Shown: one piece after another, positions 25,209 through 33,085 of the stretch
How the letters are laid out: each line of letters begins with the position of its first letter
How positions within the stretch are numbered: the first letter of the stretch is position 1
Origin: PHAA01 sp034927445
Lineage (GTDB): Bacteria; Bacillota; Syntrophomonadia; Syntrophomonadales; Syntrophomonadaceae
Reading direction: 5' to 3'
Assembly (NCBI GenBank): GCA_034927445.1
Contig: JAYFPZ010000037.1
Span: 1 to 64,000 of the forward strand
Length of the DNA: 64,000 nucleotides
The notes under the pieces: model-generated
Seen by the model: only the letters and a program-made list of their open reading frames with translations
Databases searched by the model: none
Told to the model about the DNA's origin: nothing
Made by a program: the position numbers and the translations under genes

Positions 25209-26072
25209 ATGATGAAATCAGCGATGGAAAAGGCGGAAATACTGGTGGAGGCACTGCCCTATATCAAGGAATTCTATGGTAAGCGGGTAGTTATTAAATA
25301 TGGCGGAGCCGCCATGCAGGATTGTGCTTTGAAACAAAAAGTTATGCAGGATATTGTCTTGATGAAATATGTAGGGATGCATCCCATTGTCGTTCATGGG
25401 GGAGGGCCGGAGATCAATGCCATGTTAAAGCGGCTGGATATTGCAAGCAGCTTTATCGATGGGTTGAGGGTTACCGACCAGGCAACCATGGAGGTTGTAG
25501 AGATGGTTCTGGGTGGCAAGGTGAACAAGGAAATCGTGAGCGGCCTCAATGCCAGCGGTGGTAAAGCGGTGGGAATATCCGGCAAAGACGGAGACCTGAT
25601 TGAAGCCCGGGCCCTTGACCCTGAAGGAGTGATGGGTTTTGTAGGCGAGGTTAAGCATATCCGCCCGCAGGTAATCGAGACCATGATCGAAAATGGTTAT
25701 ATCCCGGTAATAGCACCGATTGGCATAGATGATCAGGGGCAAAGTTACAATATCAACGCTGATTTGGTCGCTGCGGCAATTGCCGTAAGCATGAAGGCGG
25801 ATAAGCTGGTTTTATTGACCGATGTTCCCGGCCTTTTAAAGGATCCCCGGGACGCGGAAAGCTTAATATCAGTATTAAAGGTAAGTGAGGCTGCAGACTA
25901 TATCGCTGACGGCACTATTGCCGGCGGAATGATTCCCAAGGTACACTGCTGCGAGGAAGCGGTTGCCGGCGGAGTAGGAAGAACGCATATTATTGACGGC
26001 CGCGTGCCCCATTCCATCCTGTTGGAGATCTTTACTGATGAAGGGGTAGGCACCATGGTGGTTAATGAATAA
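25209..26072 (+). CDS. argB: Acetylglutamate kinase
   Basis: ArgB (287 aa) phosphorylates N-acetylglutamate, usually the arginine-inhibited step. The glycine-rich nucleotide loops are VIKYGGAAM and VHGGGPEINAML. GLRVTDQATMEVVEMVL, NINADLVAAAIA and LLTDVPGLL are further hallmarks. The N-terminal helix AEILVEALPYIKEF is that of the hexameric, arginine-sensitive class. ATG 25209 or 25212. Its end overlaps the longest argD frame. Confidence 0.96.
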   Translation: MMKSAMEKAEILVEALPYIKEFYGKRVVIKYGGAAMQDCALKQKVMQDIVLMKYVGMHPIVVHGGGPEINAMLKRLDIASSFIDGLRVTDQATMEVVEMVLGGKVNKEIVSGLNASGGKAVGISGKDGDLIEARALDPEGVMGFVGEVKHIRPQVIETMIENGYIPVIAPIGIDDQGQSYNINADLVAAAIAVSMKADKLVLLTDVPGLLKDPRDAESLISVLKVSEAADYIADGTIAGGMIPKVHCCEEAVAGGVGRTHIIDGRVPHSILLEIFTDEGVGTMVVNE

Positions 26073-26097
26073 AAAGGGGCGAAAGGGAGATCAACAA

Positions 26098-27285
26098 ATG
26101 ACTAATACCGAAATTATATATAAAGGACAAGAATATGTAATGAATACCTATGGGCGCTTTCCCATTGTGCCGGTTAAAGGCCAGGGATCATATGTGTGGG
26201 ATGCCGACGGCAAACAATACCTGGATTTCCTGGGGGGGATTGCGGTCTGTGTCCTGGGGCATTGTGATGAAGAGATGCAGGCCGCCTTACAGGCCCAGGC
26301 TGCCCGGTTATGGCATATCTCCAATCTTTACTGGATAAAGCCCCAGGTGGAGCTGGCGGAGAAACTGGTCATACTGTCCGGAATGGGGAAGGCGTTTTTC
26401 TGCAATAGCGGGGCCGAGGCCAATGAAGCCGCTATTAAACTGGCCCGTAAATATTTCTATCGCAAGGGGCAGGCGGGTAAAAATCAAATCATTGTTTTTA
26501 AGGATTCATTCCACGGACGTACCCTGGCTACGGTAACCGCTACCGGCCAATCCAAATACCAGGAAGGCTTTGCCCCGTTGCCGCAAGGCTTCGTCTATGC
26601 CGACTATAATGATCTGGGTTCGGTGGAGAAGCTGGTAAGTGCCGAAACCGCAGCCATCATGCTGGAGCCGATTCAGGGAGAAGGGGGCATCCACCCGGCG
26701 ACTGCGGCTTTTATTGAGGGAATCCGGCATATCTGTGACCAGCGGGACATATTATTAATATTTGATGAAGTACAATCAGGCATCGGCCGGACCGGAACCT
26801 TCTTCGCCTATCAGTCATATGGAGTAAAGCCGGATATAGTCACCATGGCCAAGGGGCTGGGAGGCGGCTTTCCCATCGGCGCCATGCTGGCCACTAACGA
26901 AGCCGCAACTGGCTTTGCCCCGGGCGACCATGCCTCCACTTTTGGCGGAAATCCTCTGGCCACCGCCGCCGCCAACCAGCTGATTGCGACTATAACCAAA
27001 CCGGAATTTATAGAAAACACCCGCACTATGGGGCTTTACCTCAGGGAGGGGCTTAACAAACTGGCGGATACACGTATAATAGAAACCAGAGGAATTGGTC
27101 TGATGCTGGGAACAGAATTCGACGCGGAGGTAAAGGAACTGGTGCAGATCTGCCTGCAAAAAGGCCTGCTCTTGATTGGGGCCGGTCCCCGGGTAGTGCG
27201 GTTCGTACCGCCTTTAAACATAAATCGAGCGGAAGTTGATCAGGCGCTAAGCATATTTAGTGAAGCCCTGCATGAATGGAAATAA
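26098..27285 (+). CDS. argD: Acetylornithine aminotransferase
   Basis: ArgD (395 aa from here) is a class III PLP aminotransferase that makes N-acetylornithine. FCNSGAEANEAAIKLARK binds the cofactor phosphate. LIFDEVQSGIGRTG carries the PLP-binding aspartate. The Schiff-base lysine lies in VTMAKGLGGGFPIGAM. An in-frame ATG at 26065 would overlap argB. ATG 26098 follows AAAGGGAGA with good spacing. Confidence 0.96.
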   Translation: MTNTEIIYKGQEYVMNTYGRFPIVPVKGQGSYVWDADGKQYLDFLGGIAVCVLGHCDEEMQAALQAQAARLWHISNLYWIKPQVELAEKLVILSGMGKAFFCNSGAEANEAAIKLARKYFYRKGQAGKNQIIVFKDSFHGRTLATVTATGQSKYQEGFAPLPQGFVYADYNDLGSVEKLVSAETAAIMLEPIQGEGGIHPATAAFIEGIRHICDQRDILLIFDEVQSGIGRTGTFFAYQSYGVKPDIVTMAKGLGGGFPIGAMLATNEAATGFAPGDHASTFGGNPLATAAANQLIATITKPEFIENTRTMGLYLREGLNKLADTRIIETRGIGLMLGTEFDAEVKELVQICLQKGLLLIGAGPRVVRFVPPLNINRAEVDQALSIFSEALHEWK

Positions 27286-27309
27286 TATAATCTAAGAGGA
27301 GGTTTAAGT

Positions 27310-28248
27310 ATGGAAATCGGAGATAAGCTTAAAGGCCGGGATTTCATTAGTATTCATGATTTTAGTGGCACCGATATAGCTTATATACTTGAGGTCGCCC
27401 TGGAGATGAAGAAAGAGCATAAAAAAGGCATTGCTCATCCGTTTTTGGCTGGTAAGACCTTGGGCATGATCTTTCAAAAGTCTTCCACCCGCACCCGCGT
27501 GGCCTTTGAGGTAGGAATGTACCAACTGGGCGGTCACGCCCTGTTTTTAAGCCCCAAGGACATCCAGCTGGGCCGGGGTGAAACCATAAAGGATACGGCG
27601 CTGGTGCTGTCGCGGATGCTGGACGGGATTATGATACGTACCTTTTCCCACGATGAGGTTCTGGAACTGGCCAAGTGGGCCTCCATACCGGTAATCAACG
27701 GTTTAACCGATCTGCTCCATCCCACCCAGGTAATTGGGGATATGATGACGATGCTTGAACATAAAGGACATTTAAATGGCCTGAAACTGGCCTTTATCGG
27801 CGACGGCAACAATGTAGCCCATGAATTGCTGTTTGGCGCAGCCAAGGTGGGGATGGATGTGACCATAGCCTGCCCCTGGGGATTTGAGCCGGATAAAGAA
27901 GTGTTAAGACTGGCGGAAAATGATGCGTTTTTCACCGGAGCCAAGTTAAAGGTTATTGACGACCCCTGGAAGGCAGCCAAAGGCGCCGATGTAATCTATA
28001 CCGACGTATGGGCCAGCATGGGGCAGGAAGGGGAAGCCGGTGAAAAGGAGAAAAAATTCCTGCAATACCAGGTTAACCAGGCGTTATTGATGGAAGCCGA
28101 GCCGGACGCCATCGTTATGCACTGCCTGCCGGCCAAGCGGGGCAAGGAAATAACCGATGAAGTCATGGACGGGCCGCAGTCAGTGGTTTTCGACGAATCA
28201 GAAAATCGTCTGCATGCTCATAAAGCCATTATGGCACTAACAATGTAA
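27310..28248 (+). CDS. argF: Ornithine carbamoyltransferase
   Basis: OTCase (312 aa) joins ornithine and carbamoyl phosphate to make citrulline. The carbamoyl-phosphate motif is FQKSSTRTRVAFEVGMYQLGG, with S-T-R-T-R intact. HPTQVIGD supplies further contacts, and the ornithine loop is MHCLPAKRGKEITDEV. ATG 27310 follows AAGAGGAGG. Anabolic by context. Confidence 0.97.
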   Translation: MEIGDKLKGRDFISIHDFSGTDIAYILEVALEMKKEHKKGIAHPFLAGKTLGMIFQKSSTRTRVAFEVGMYQLGGHALFLSPKDIQLGRGETIKDTALVLSRMLDGIMIRTFSHDEVLELAKWASIPVINGLTDLLHPTQVIGDMMTMLEHKGHLNGLKLAFIGDGNNVAHELLFGAAKVGMDVTIACPWGFEPDKEVLRLAENDAFFTGAKLKVIDDPWKAAKGADVIYTDVWASMGQEGEAGEKEKKFLQYQVNQALLMEAEPDAIVMHCLPAKRGKEITDEVMDGPQSVVFDESENRLHAHKAIMALTM

Positions 28249-28319
28249 GAAATTTATGGACTAATTAAACCAGGAAAGGTATTATAGCATACAGTTACTA
28301 ACTATTGGAGGGAAACAGG

Positions 28320-29528
28320 ATGGAAAAAGTAGTGCTGGCCTATTCAGGCGGGCTGGATACATCAATTATTATTCCCTGGCTCAAAGAAAACTATGGCTAT
28401 GAGGTCATAGCCTTTTGCGCCAATGTAGGCCAGGGGGAGGAATTGGAACCCGTACGGGAGAAAGCTCTGAGATCGGGGGCCTCCAAGGTTTATATTGAAG
28501 ACTTGGTGGAGGAGTTTGTTACCGATTATATCTTCCCGGTATTAAAAGCGGGAGCCGTTTATGAGCGGAAGTATCTGCTGGGGACATCGTTTGCCCGGCC
28601 CCTGATGGCCAAAAAGATGGTCGAAATCGCAGAGCAGGAGGGGGCGGTGGCTATTTGCCACGGCGCTACCGGCAAGGGCAATGACCAGGTGCGTTTCGAA
28701 TTAGGGGTGAAAGCCTTTAATCCCAACTTGAAAATCATAGCCCCCTGGCGGGAATGGAACATAAGGTCCCGGGAGGAAGCGATAGATTATGCCAACAGCC
28801 ATGGCATCGAGGTCCCGGTTACCAAACAGAAAATATACAGCAGCGACCGTAATATATGGCACATTTCCCATGAGGGCGGCGATCTGGAGGACCCCTGGAA
28901 CGAACCGCAGAACCCTATGTACGTGCTGACGGTTCCCCCTGAGGAAGCCCCGGATAAGCCGGCTTATGTCGAAATTGGTTTCCAGGCCGGGATTCCGGTT
29001 GCAATTGATGGAAAGCATTATGAACCGGTAGAACTCCTGACCGAGCTTAACCGCCGGGGGGGAGAAAATGGCGTTGGCATCGTCAGTATGGTGGAGAACC
29101 GCCTGGTTGGCATGAAATCACGCGGAGTTTATGAAACCCCGGGTGGAACCATTCTGTACGCCGCCCATGAAGAGTTGGAAAGACTGACCCTGGATCGCCG
29201 TACTCTGCAGTTTAAGGAGCAAACCGCGGTAAAATATGCGGAGCTCGTCTATGACGGCAACTGGTTTTCCAAACTGAAAAAATCCCTGGATGCCTTTGTT
29301 GATGAAACCCAGAAGACCGTCACCGGCACCGTCAGGGTCAAACTTTATAAAGGCAGCTGCACCGCCGTGGCGGCCCAATCTCCTTATTCACTCTATAGCG
29401 AAGAACTGGCCACTTTTGGTGCCGACGAGATTTACAGCCAGAAGGATGCGGAAGGCTTCATCAACCTCTTTGGACTGCCTCTGAAGGTGCAGGCTTTGCT
29501 GGATAAAAAAATACGCAGCGGCCGCTAA
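28320..29528 (+). CDS. argG: Argininosuccinate synthase
   Basis: ArgG (402 aa) condenses citrulline and aspartate with ATP. The PP-loop is LAYSGGLDTSIIIPWLKENYG at residues about 6-26. GATGKGNDQVRFE and the YLLGTSFARPLMAK block are family signatures. An in-frame TTG at 28305 is the ribosome binding site region, so ATG 28320 is preferred. Last gene of the cluster, followed by a terminator. argH lies 7 kb downstream. Confidence 0.97.
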   Translation: MEKVVLAYSGGLDTSIIIPWLKENYGYEVIAFCANVGQGEELEPVREKALRSGASKVYIEDLVEEFVTDYIFPVLKAGAVYERKYLLGTSFARPLMAKKMVEIAEQEGAVAICHGATGKGNDQVRFELGVKAFNPNLKIIAPWREWNIRSREEAIDYANSHGIEVPVTKQKIYSSDRNIWHISHEGGDLEDPWNEPQNPMYVLTVPPEEAPDKPAYVEIGFQAGIPVAIDGKHYEPVELLTELNRRGGENGVGIVSMVENRLVGMKSRGVYETPGGTILYAAHEELERLTLDRRTLQFKEQTAVKYAELVYDGNWFSKLKKSLDAFVDETQKTVTGTVRVKLYKGSCTAVAAQSPYSLYSEELATFGADEIYSQKDAEGFINLFGLPLKVQALLDKKIRSGR

Positions 29529-29565
29529 AGCACAACGAGCCCACAATTTCATAAAAGAATAACCG

Positions 29566-29599
29566 ACAGAGCAAGTTTTCACCTGCTCTGTTTTATTTT
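29566..29599 (+). terminator. Intrinsic terminator of the arg operon
   Basis: ACAGAGCA (29566-29573) and TGCTCTGT (29584-29591) form an 8-bp stem with a 10-nt loop, followed by TTTATTTT. It lies 38 bp after argG. Confidence 0.9.
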
Positions 29600-29671
29600 C
29601 CTCAACCGGGATAATTTACATACTATAAAAAATAAAAAAAAACAAGGCTGTACTTAATAAAAAAACATTAT

Positions 29672-29718
29672 ATACTATATATGGTACGTTCCAAATATTT
29701 GAACCATACATATAGTAC
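29672..29718 (+). promoter_or_regulatory. Tandem NrdR boxes upstream of nrdD
   Basis: Two AT-rich near-palindromes, ATACTATATATGGTAC (29672-29687) and ACCATACATATAGTAC (29703-29718), start exactly 31 bp apart, three helical turns. NrdR boxes (consensus ACACWATATATWGTGT) are characteristically spaced by whole helical turns. The first box overlaps a TATACT -10-like hexamer at 29671-29676. NrdR would repress nrdD when dATP is high. Confidence 0.8.
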
Positions 29719-29740
29719 TACTTAAAAAGGGAGGATGGTT

Positions 29741-31858
29741 ATGAATATCACCCAAATCAAGAAAAGAGATGGACGTATAGTTCCCTTTGAAAAAGAAAAG
29801 CTGGCCAATGCCATATTTAAGGCGGCCCGGGCGGTGGGCGGCAAAGACTACGCGACGGCCCAAACCCTGGCGGAAAAGGTGATGGATATTGCCCAATATG
29901 TGGATGATGACGAAATAGCAACCGTAGAAGGAATACAGGACCTGGTCGAAAAGGTCTTAGTTAAGAACGGTCATTACAAAACGGCCAAGGCCTATATCCT
30001 ATACCGCAAGCAGCACGAGACCATACGCAATGCGGATCAACTGCTGCAAAACAACCAGATCATTGCCAACTACCTGGTCCGCAACGATTGGCGGGTAAAG
30101 GAAAACTCCAATATGACCTATTCTTTGCAGGGGATGAACTTTCACCTTTCCTCGGTAATTGTGTCCCAGTACTGGCTGGAACAGATTTATACTCCCCAAA
30201 TGAAAGAAGCTCAAAACAGTGGGGATTTTCATATACATGACCTGGGGATTCTGGGGGTATACTGCGTAGGCTGGGATATCCGGGATTTGCTGCTGGAAGG
30301 CTTCAAGGGGGTGCGGGGCAAGGTGGCCAGCGGGCCGGCCAAGCATTTCCGCTCGATCCTGGGCCAGATTGTCAATTTCTTCTTTACGCTGCAGGGTGAA
30401 GCTGCCGGCGCTCAGGCATTCTCAAACTTTGACACCCTCCTGGCCCCTTTTATTCGCTATGATGCCTTGGATTACAGCCAGGTTAAGCAAGGGCTGCAGG
30501 AATTTGTGTTCAATATGAATGTTCCCACTCGGGTCGGCTTCCAGACTCCGTTTACCAATGTCACCATGGATTTGAAGGTGCCTGAATTCATGAAAAATGA
30601 ACCGGTTATAGTCGGAGGGAAATACATGGATGCCACCTACGGCGAATTCCAGGCAGAGATGGATATTTTCAACCAGGCCTTTGCCGAGGTGATGATGGAT
30701 GGAGATGTGGAAGAGCGCGTCTTTACCTTCCCCATTCCCACCTATAATATAACCGAGGATTTTGATTGGGATAATCCCAGCTATAATAAAATCTGGGAGA
30801 TGACCGCGAAGTACGGCATACCCTCCTTTTCCAATTTTATCGGTTCGGATATGAGCCCGGAGGATGCCCGCAGCATGTGCTGCCGCCTGCGCCTGGACAA
30901 CCGCGAACTCAGAAAAAGAGGGGGCGGACTGTTTGGGGCCAATCCCCTGACCGGTTCCATCGGGGTTGTTACTATAAACATGAGCCGGCTGGGTTATTTG
31001 TCCAAGAGCCGGGAAGAATATTTCCGCCGCCTGGGCGAAGTAATGGATTTAGCCAAGGACAGCCTGGAAATCAAACGTAAAATGCTGGAAAACCTGACCG
31101 AATATGGCCTGTATCCTTACTCTCAGTTCTATCTACGGGGGGTCAAGGATAGCTTCGGACAATATTGGAAGAATCATTTTTCCACCATCGGTCTGGTAGG
31201 CATGAACGAAGCCTGCTTAAACCTCCTGGGGGAGGACATTGGCAGTGTCAACGGACTGGCCTTTGCCCGGGAGGCGATGAATTTTATGCGGGACCGTCTC
31301 AAGGTTTATCAGGAGGAAACGGGCAACATCTACAACCTGGAAGCGACTCCCGCCGAAGGTGTTTCCTACGGTATAGCCCGCAAAGACAAGGAGCTGTATC
31401 CCGATATATTGGTGGCCAATCAAGCTGAGGTCAATAAAGGGGCCGAACCCTATTATACCAACTCCACCCAATTGCCGGTTAATTATACCGATGACCTGTT
31501 TAAGGCCCTGAAGATCCAGGATGACCTGCAGGTCCTATATACCGGCGGGACCACGTTCCATATCTTCCTCGGTGAAGCGGTCTCCTCCATTCAAGGGGTC
31601 AAGAAACTGGTAAAAAAGGTATGCGACCAGTTCAGTCTGCCTTATTTCACCATTACCCCTACCTTCAGTATATGCCCGCAGCACGGCTATATTAAGGGGA
31701 AAAACTACGAGTGCCCCATTTGTGCCGCTGAAGGGGTCACAACCGCCTGTGAAGTCTACTCCCGGGTGGTGGGCTACCTGCGCCCGATCGATCAGTGGAA
31801 TGCCGGCAAACAGGAGGAATTCAGGGAAAGGTCGACTTTTGACAAGGCGGTCTTATAG
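29741..31858 (+). CDS. nrdD: Anaerobic (class III) ribonucleoside-triphosphate reductase
   Basis: NrdD (705 aa from ATG 29741) reduces ribonucleoside triphosphates with a glycyl radical, supplying dNTPs without oxygen. Residues about 1-90 are an ATP-cone (IKKRDGRIVPFEKEKLANAI) for allosteric control by ATP/dATP. NFFFTLQGEAAGAQAFSNFDTLLAPF and MCCRLRLDN (with an active-site cysteine) lie in the barrel. Near the C-terminus are the zinc site (CPQHGY...CPIC) and the radical glycine in RVVGYLRP. Upstream ATG 29735 lies too close to GGGAGG. Regulated by the tandem boxes before it; activated by NrdG. Confidence 0.97.
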   Translation: MNITQIKKRDGRIVPFEKEKLANAIFKAARAVGGKDYATAQTLAEKVMDIAQYVDDDEIATVEGIQDLVEKVLVKNGHYKTAKAYILYRKQHETIRNADQLLQNNQIIANYLVRNDWRVKENSNMTYSLQGMNFHLSSVIVSQYWLEQIYTPQMKEAQNSGDFHIHDLGILGVYCVGWDIRDLLLEGFKGVRGKVASGPAKHFRSILGQIVNFFFTLQGEAAGAQAFSNFDTLLAPFIRYDALDYSQVKQGLQEFVFNMNVPTRVGFQTPFTNVTMDLKVPEFMKNEPVIVGGKYMDATYGEFQAEMDIFNQAFAEVMMDGDVEERVFTFPIPTYNITEDFDWDNPSYNKIWEMTAKYGIPSFSNFIGSDMSPEDARSMCCRLRLDNRELRKRGGGLFGANPLTGSIGVVTINMSRLGYLSKSREEYFRRLGEVMDLAKDSLEIKRKMLENLTEYGLYPYSQFYLRGVKDSFGQYWKNHFSTIGLVGMNEACLNLLGEDIGSVNGLAFAREAMNFMRDRLKVYQEETGNIYNLEATPAEGVSYGIARKDKELYPDILVANQAEVNKGAEPYYTNSTQLPVNYTDDLFKALKIQDDLQVLYTGGTTFHIFLGEAVSSIQGVKKLVKKVCDQFSLPYFTITPTFSICPQHGYIKGKNYECPICAAEGVTTACEVYSRVVGYLRPIDQWNAGKQEEFRERSTFDKAVL

Positions 31859-32313
31859 CAAAGTAAGGGGATGCAGCCCCAGCGGATGAAATTGCCCGGG
31901 TGAGCAAAAGGGCAAGAACCAGGCAAATAGGAAGCCCGTGATTGAGGCGGATTAAGGTATGGGGACAAACCTCACCGGGGAATGTCCCCGTAACCAGTGC
32001 GCCGATTGAACGGGCTTTTAGTATTAACGAGCTGCTGCAACATCAGTGGTACCCTTGGGTACGGCCTTAATCTGGGCCCGGCCAACCTGAGCTGCACCCG
32101 GGGGAAGCTTTTTAGCTGCGTGTTTATGCTTAATATTTCTCCTCCATATACGTCCAAACTGTATACTCCCGCCTTCTCCCTGAACATCCTGTAATTGGTA
32201 AAACTAAATATCTTCTTGCCCTCAATCCTGTTCAAATTCATGCTATAATTGGTTAACTAAAAATATTAATCCAAGTAACGGATAGATAACTACTTGAATG
32301 GACGTATTTATAT
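31859..32313. other. nrdD-nrdG intergenic region (455 bp)
   Basis: No convincing gene is seen. GGGGACA (about 31961-31967) and TGTCCCC (about 31983-31989) can pair. The two overlapping open frames here (31997-32194 plus, 31972-32241 minus) resemble no family I know. One short minus-strand frame with a good ribosome binding site is listed separately. I recognise no riboswitch. Confidence 0.5.
32024..32134 (-). CDS. Possible 36-aa peptide with non-standard start (tentative)
   Basis: On the minus strand a GGAGGAG at about 32140-32147 precedes ATT 32134, which opens a 36-codon frame ending TAA at 32024. It is Ala/Lys-rich (KHKHAAKKLPPGAAQVGRAQ, then IKAVPKGTTDVAAAR), with codon choice like its neighbours. 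No AUG/GUG/UUG start exists in frame, and upstream there is a TAG. It may be the tail of a decayed gene rather than a working one. Function unknown. Confidence 0.2.
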   Translation of the reverse strand: MKHKHAAKKLPPGAAQVGRAQIKAVPKGTTDVAAAR

Positions 32314-33030
32314 ATGAGATATGCAGATATGGTCAAACAAAGCCTGGTAGATTATCCGGGGGAAATAGCAGCGGTGCTTTTTACCCGGAGTTGCAACCTG
32401 CGCTGCCCCTTCTGCCACAATCCGGATTTATTGATTAAACCGAAAATACTGGTTAAACCAATCGATATAGAAGACGTTCTGGGATTCCTGGTGCAGAGGC
32501 GGGGGTTCCTGGACGGAGTGGTTATCAGCGGCGGTGAGCCCACCCTGCATGATGAGCTGGCCCAGGATATCCGCCGGATTAAATCACTGGGCTTTTTGGT
32601 CAAGCTGGACACCAATGGTACAAACCCGGCCCTGCTGCAAAATCTGATAGATCAGAACTGCCTGGACTATGTAGCCATGGATATTAAGGCCCCGCTTGAA
32701 TTCAGAAAATACCGGGCTGCCTGCGGCAAACTGAGCCGGGCCGGCTTTTTCAGCATCAGGAGTTCGGTCCATTTATTAAGGAATACCGGGATAAAGGTGG
32801 AATTCCGTACCACCGTGGTGCCGGCTCTGCACACACCTGAAGATATAGCGGAGATCTCTGAATATATAACAGGTGCTGAGGAGTATACCCTACAGCAGTT
32901 CAACCCCCGGGTTACCCTCGAGCCAGGTTATGCCAATGTGGTTCCTTACAGCAAGGACGAGATGCAATCCATAGCGGACCGGTGTGCTGCCTATGTGAAG
33001 GAAGTACGGGTAGTGAATATTAACGGCTAA
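32314..33030 (+). CDS. nrdG: Anaerobic ribonucleoside-triphosphate reductase activating protein
   Basis: NrdG-type radical SAM activase (238 aa) generates the glycyl radical of NrdD. The cluster motif is CNLRCPFCHNPDL at about residues 29-41, and VVISGGEPTLHDEL is the SAM-binding GGE motif. The N-terminus MRYADMVKQSLVDYPGEIAAVLFTRSC is typical of the longer, PflA-like form found in anaerobes. No strong ribosome binding site is visible before ATG 32314. Proximity to nrdD supports the assignment. Confidence 0.9.
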   Translation: MRYADMVKQSLVDYPGEIAAVLFTRSCNLRCPFCHNPDLLIKPKILVKPIDIEDVLGFLVQRRGFLDGVVISGGEPTLHDELAQDIRRIKSLGFLVKLDTNGTNPALLQNLIDQNCLDYVAMDIKAPLEFRKYRAACGKLSRAGFFSIRSSVHLLRNTGIKVEFRTTVVPALHTPEDIAEISEYITGAEEYTLQQFNPRVTLEPGYANVVPYSKDEMQSIADRCAAYVKEVRVVNING

Positions 33031-33085
33031 TTGAATTGAATTAACGGTTTTAAACCATGGGGACGATTAAAGGAAGGTGACTGAC

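Noticed and set aside
29741..31858. Damaged zinc site in NrdD (CPQH instead of CPxC)
   Set aside because: As I recall, His in this place is common in NrdD proteins of anaerobes, and the glycyl radical motif is intact.
31859..31960. Cobalamin or other riboswitch before nrdG
   Set aside because: GGAAGCCCGTGA resembles part of a B12 box, but the rest of the consensus is missing.
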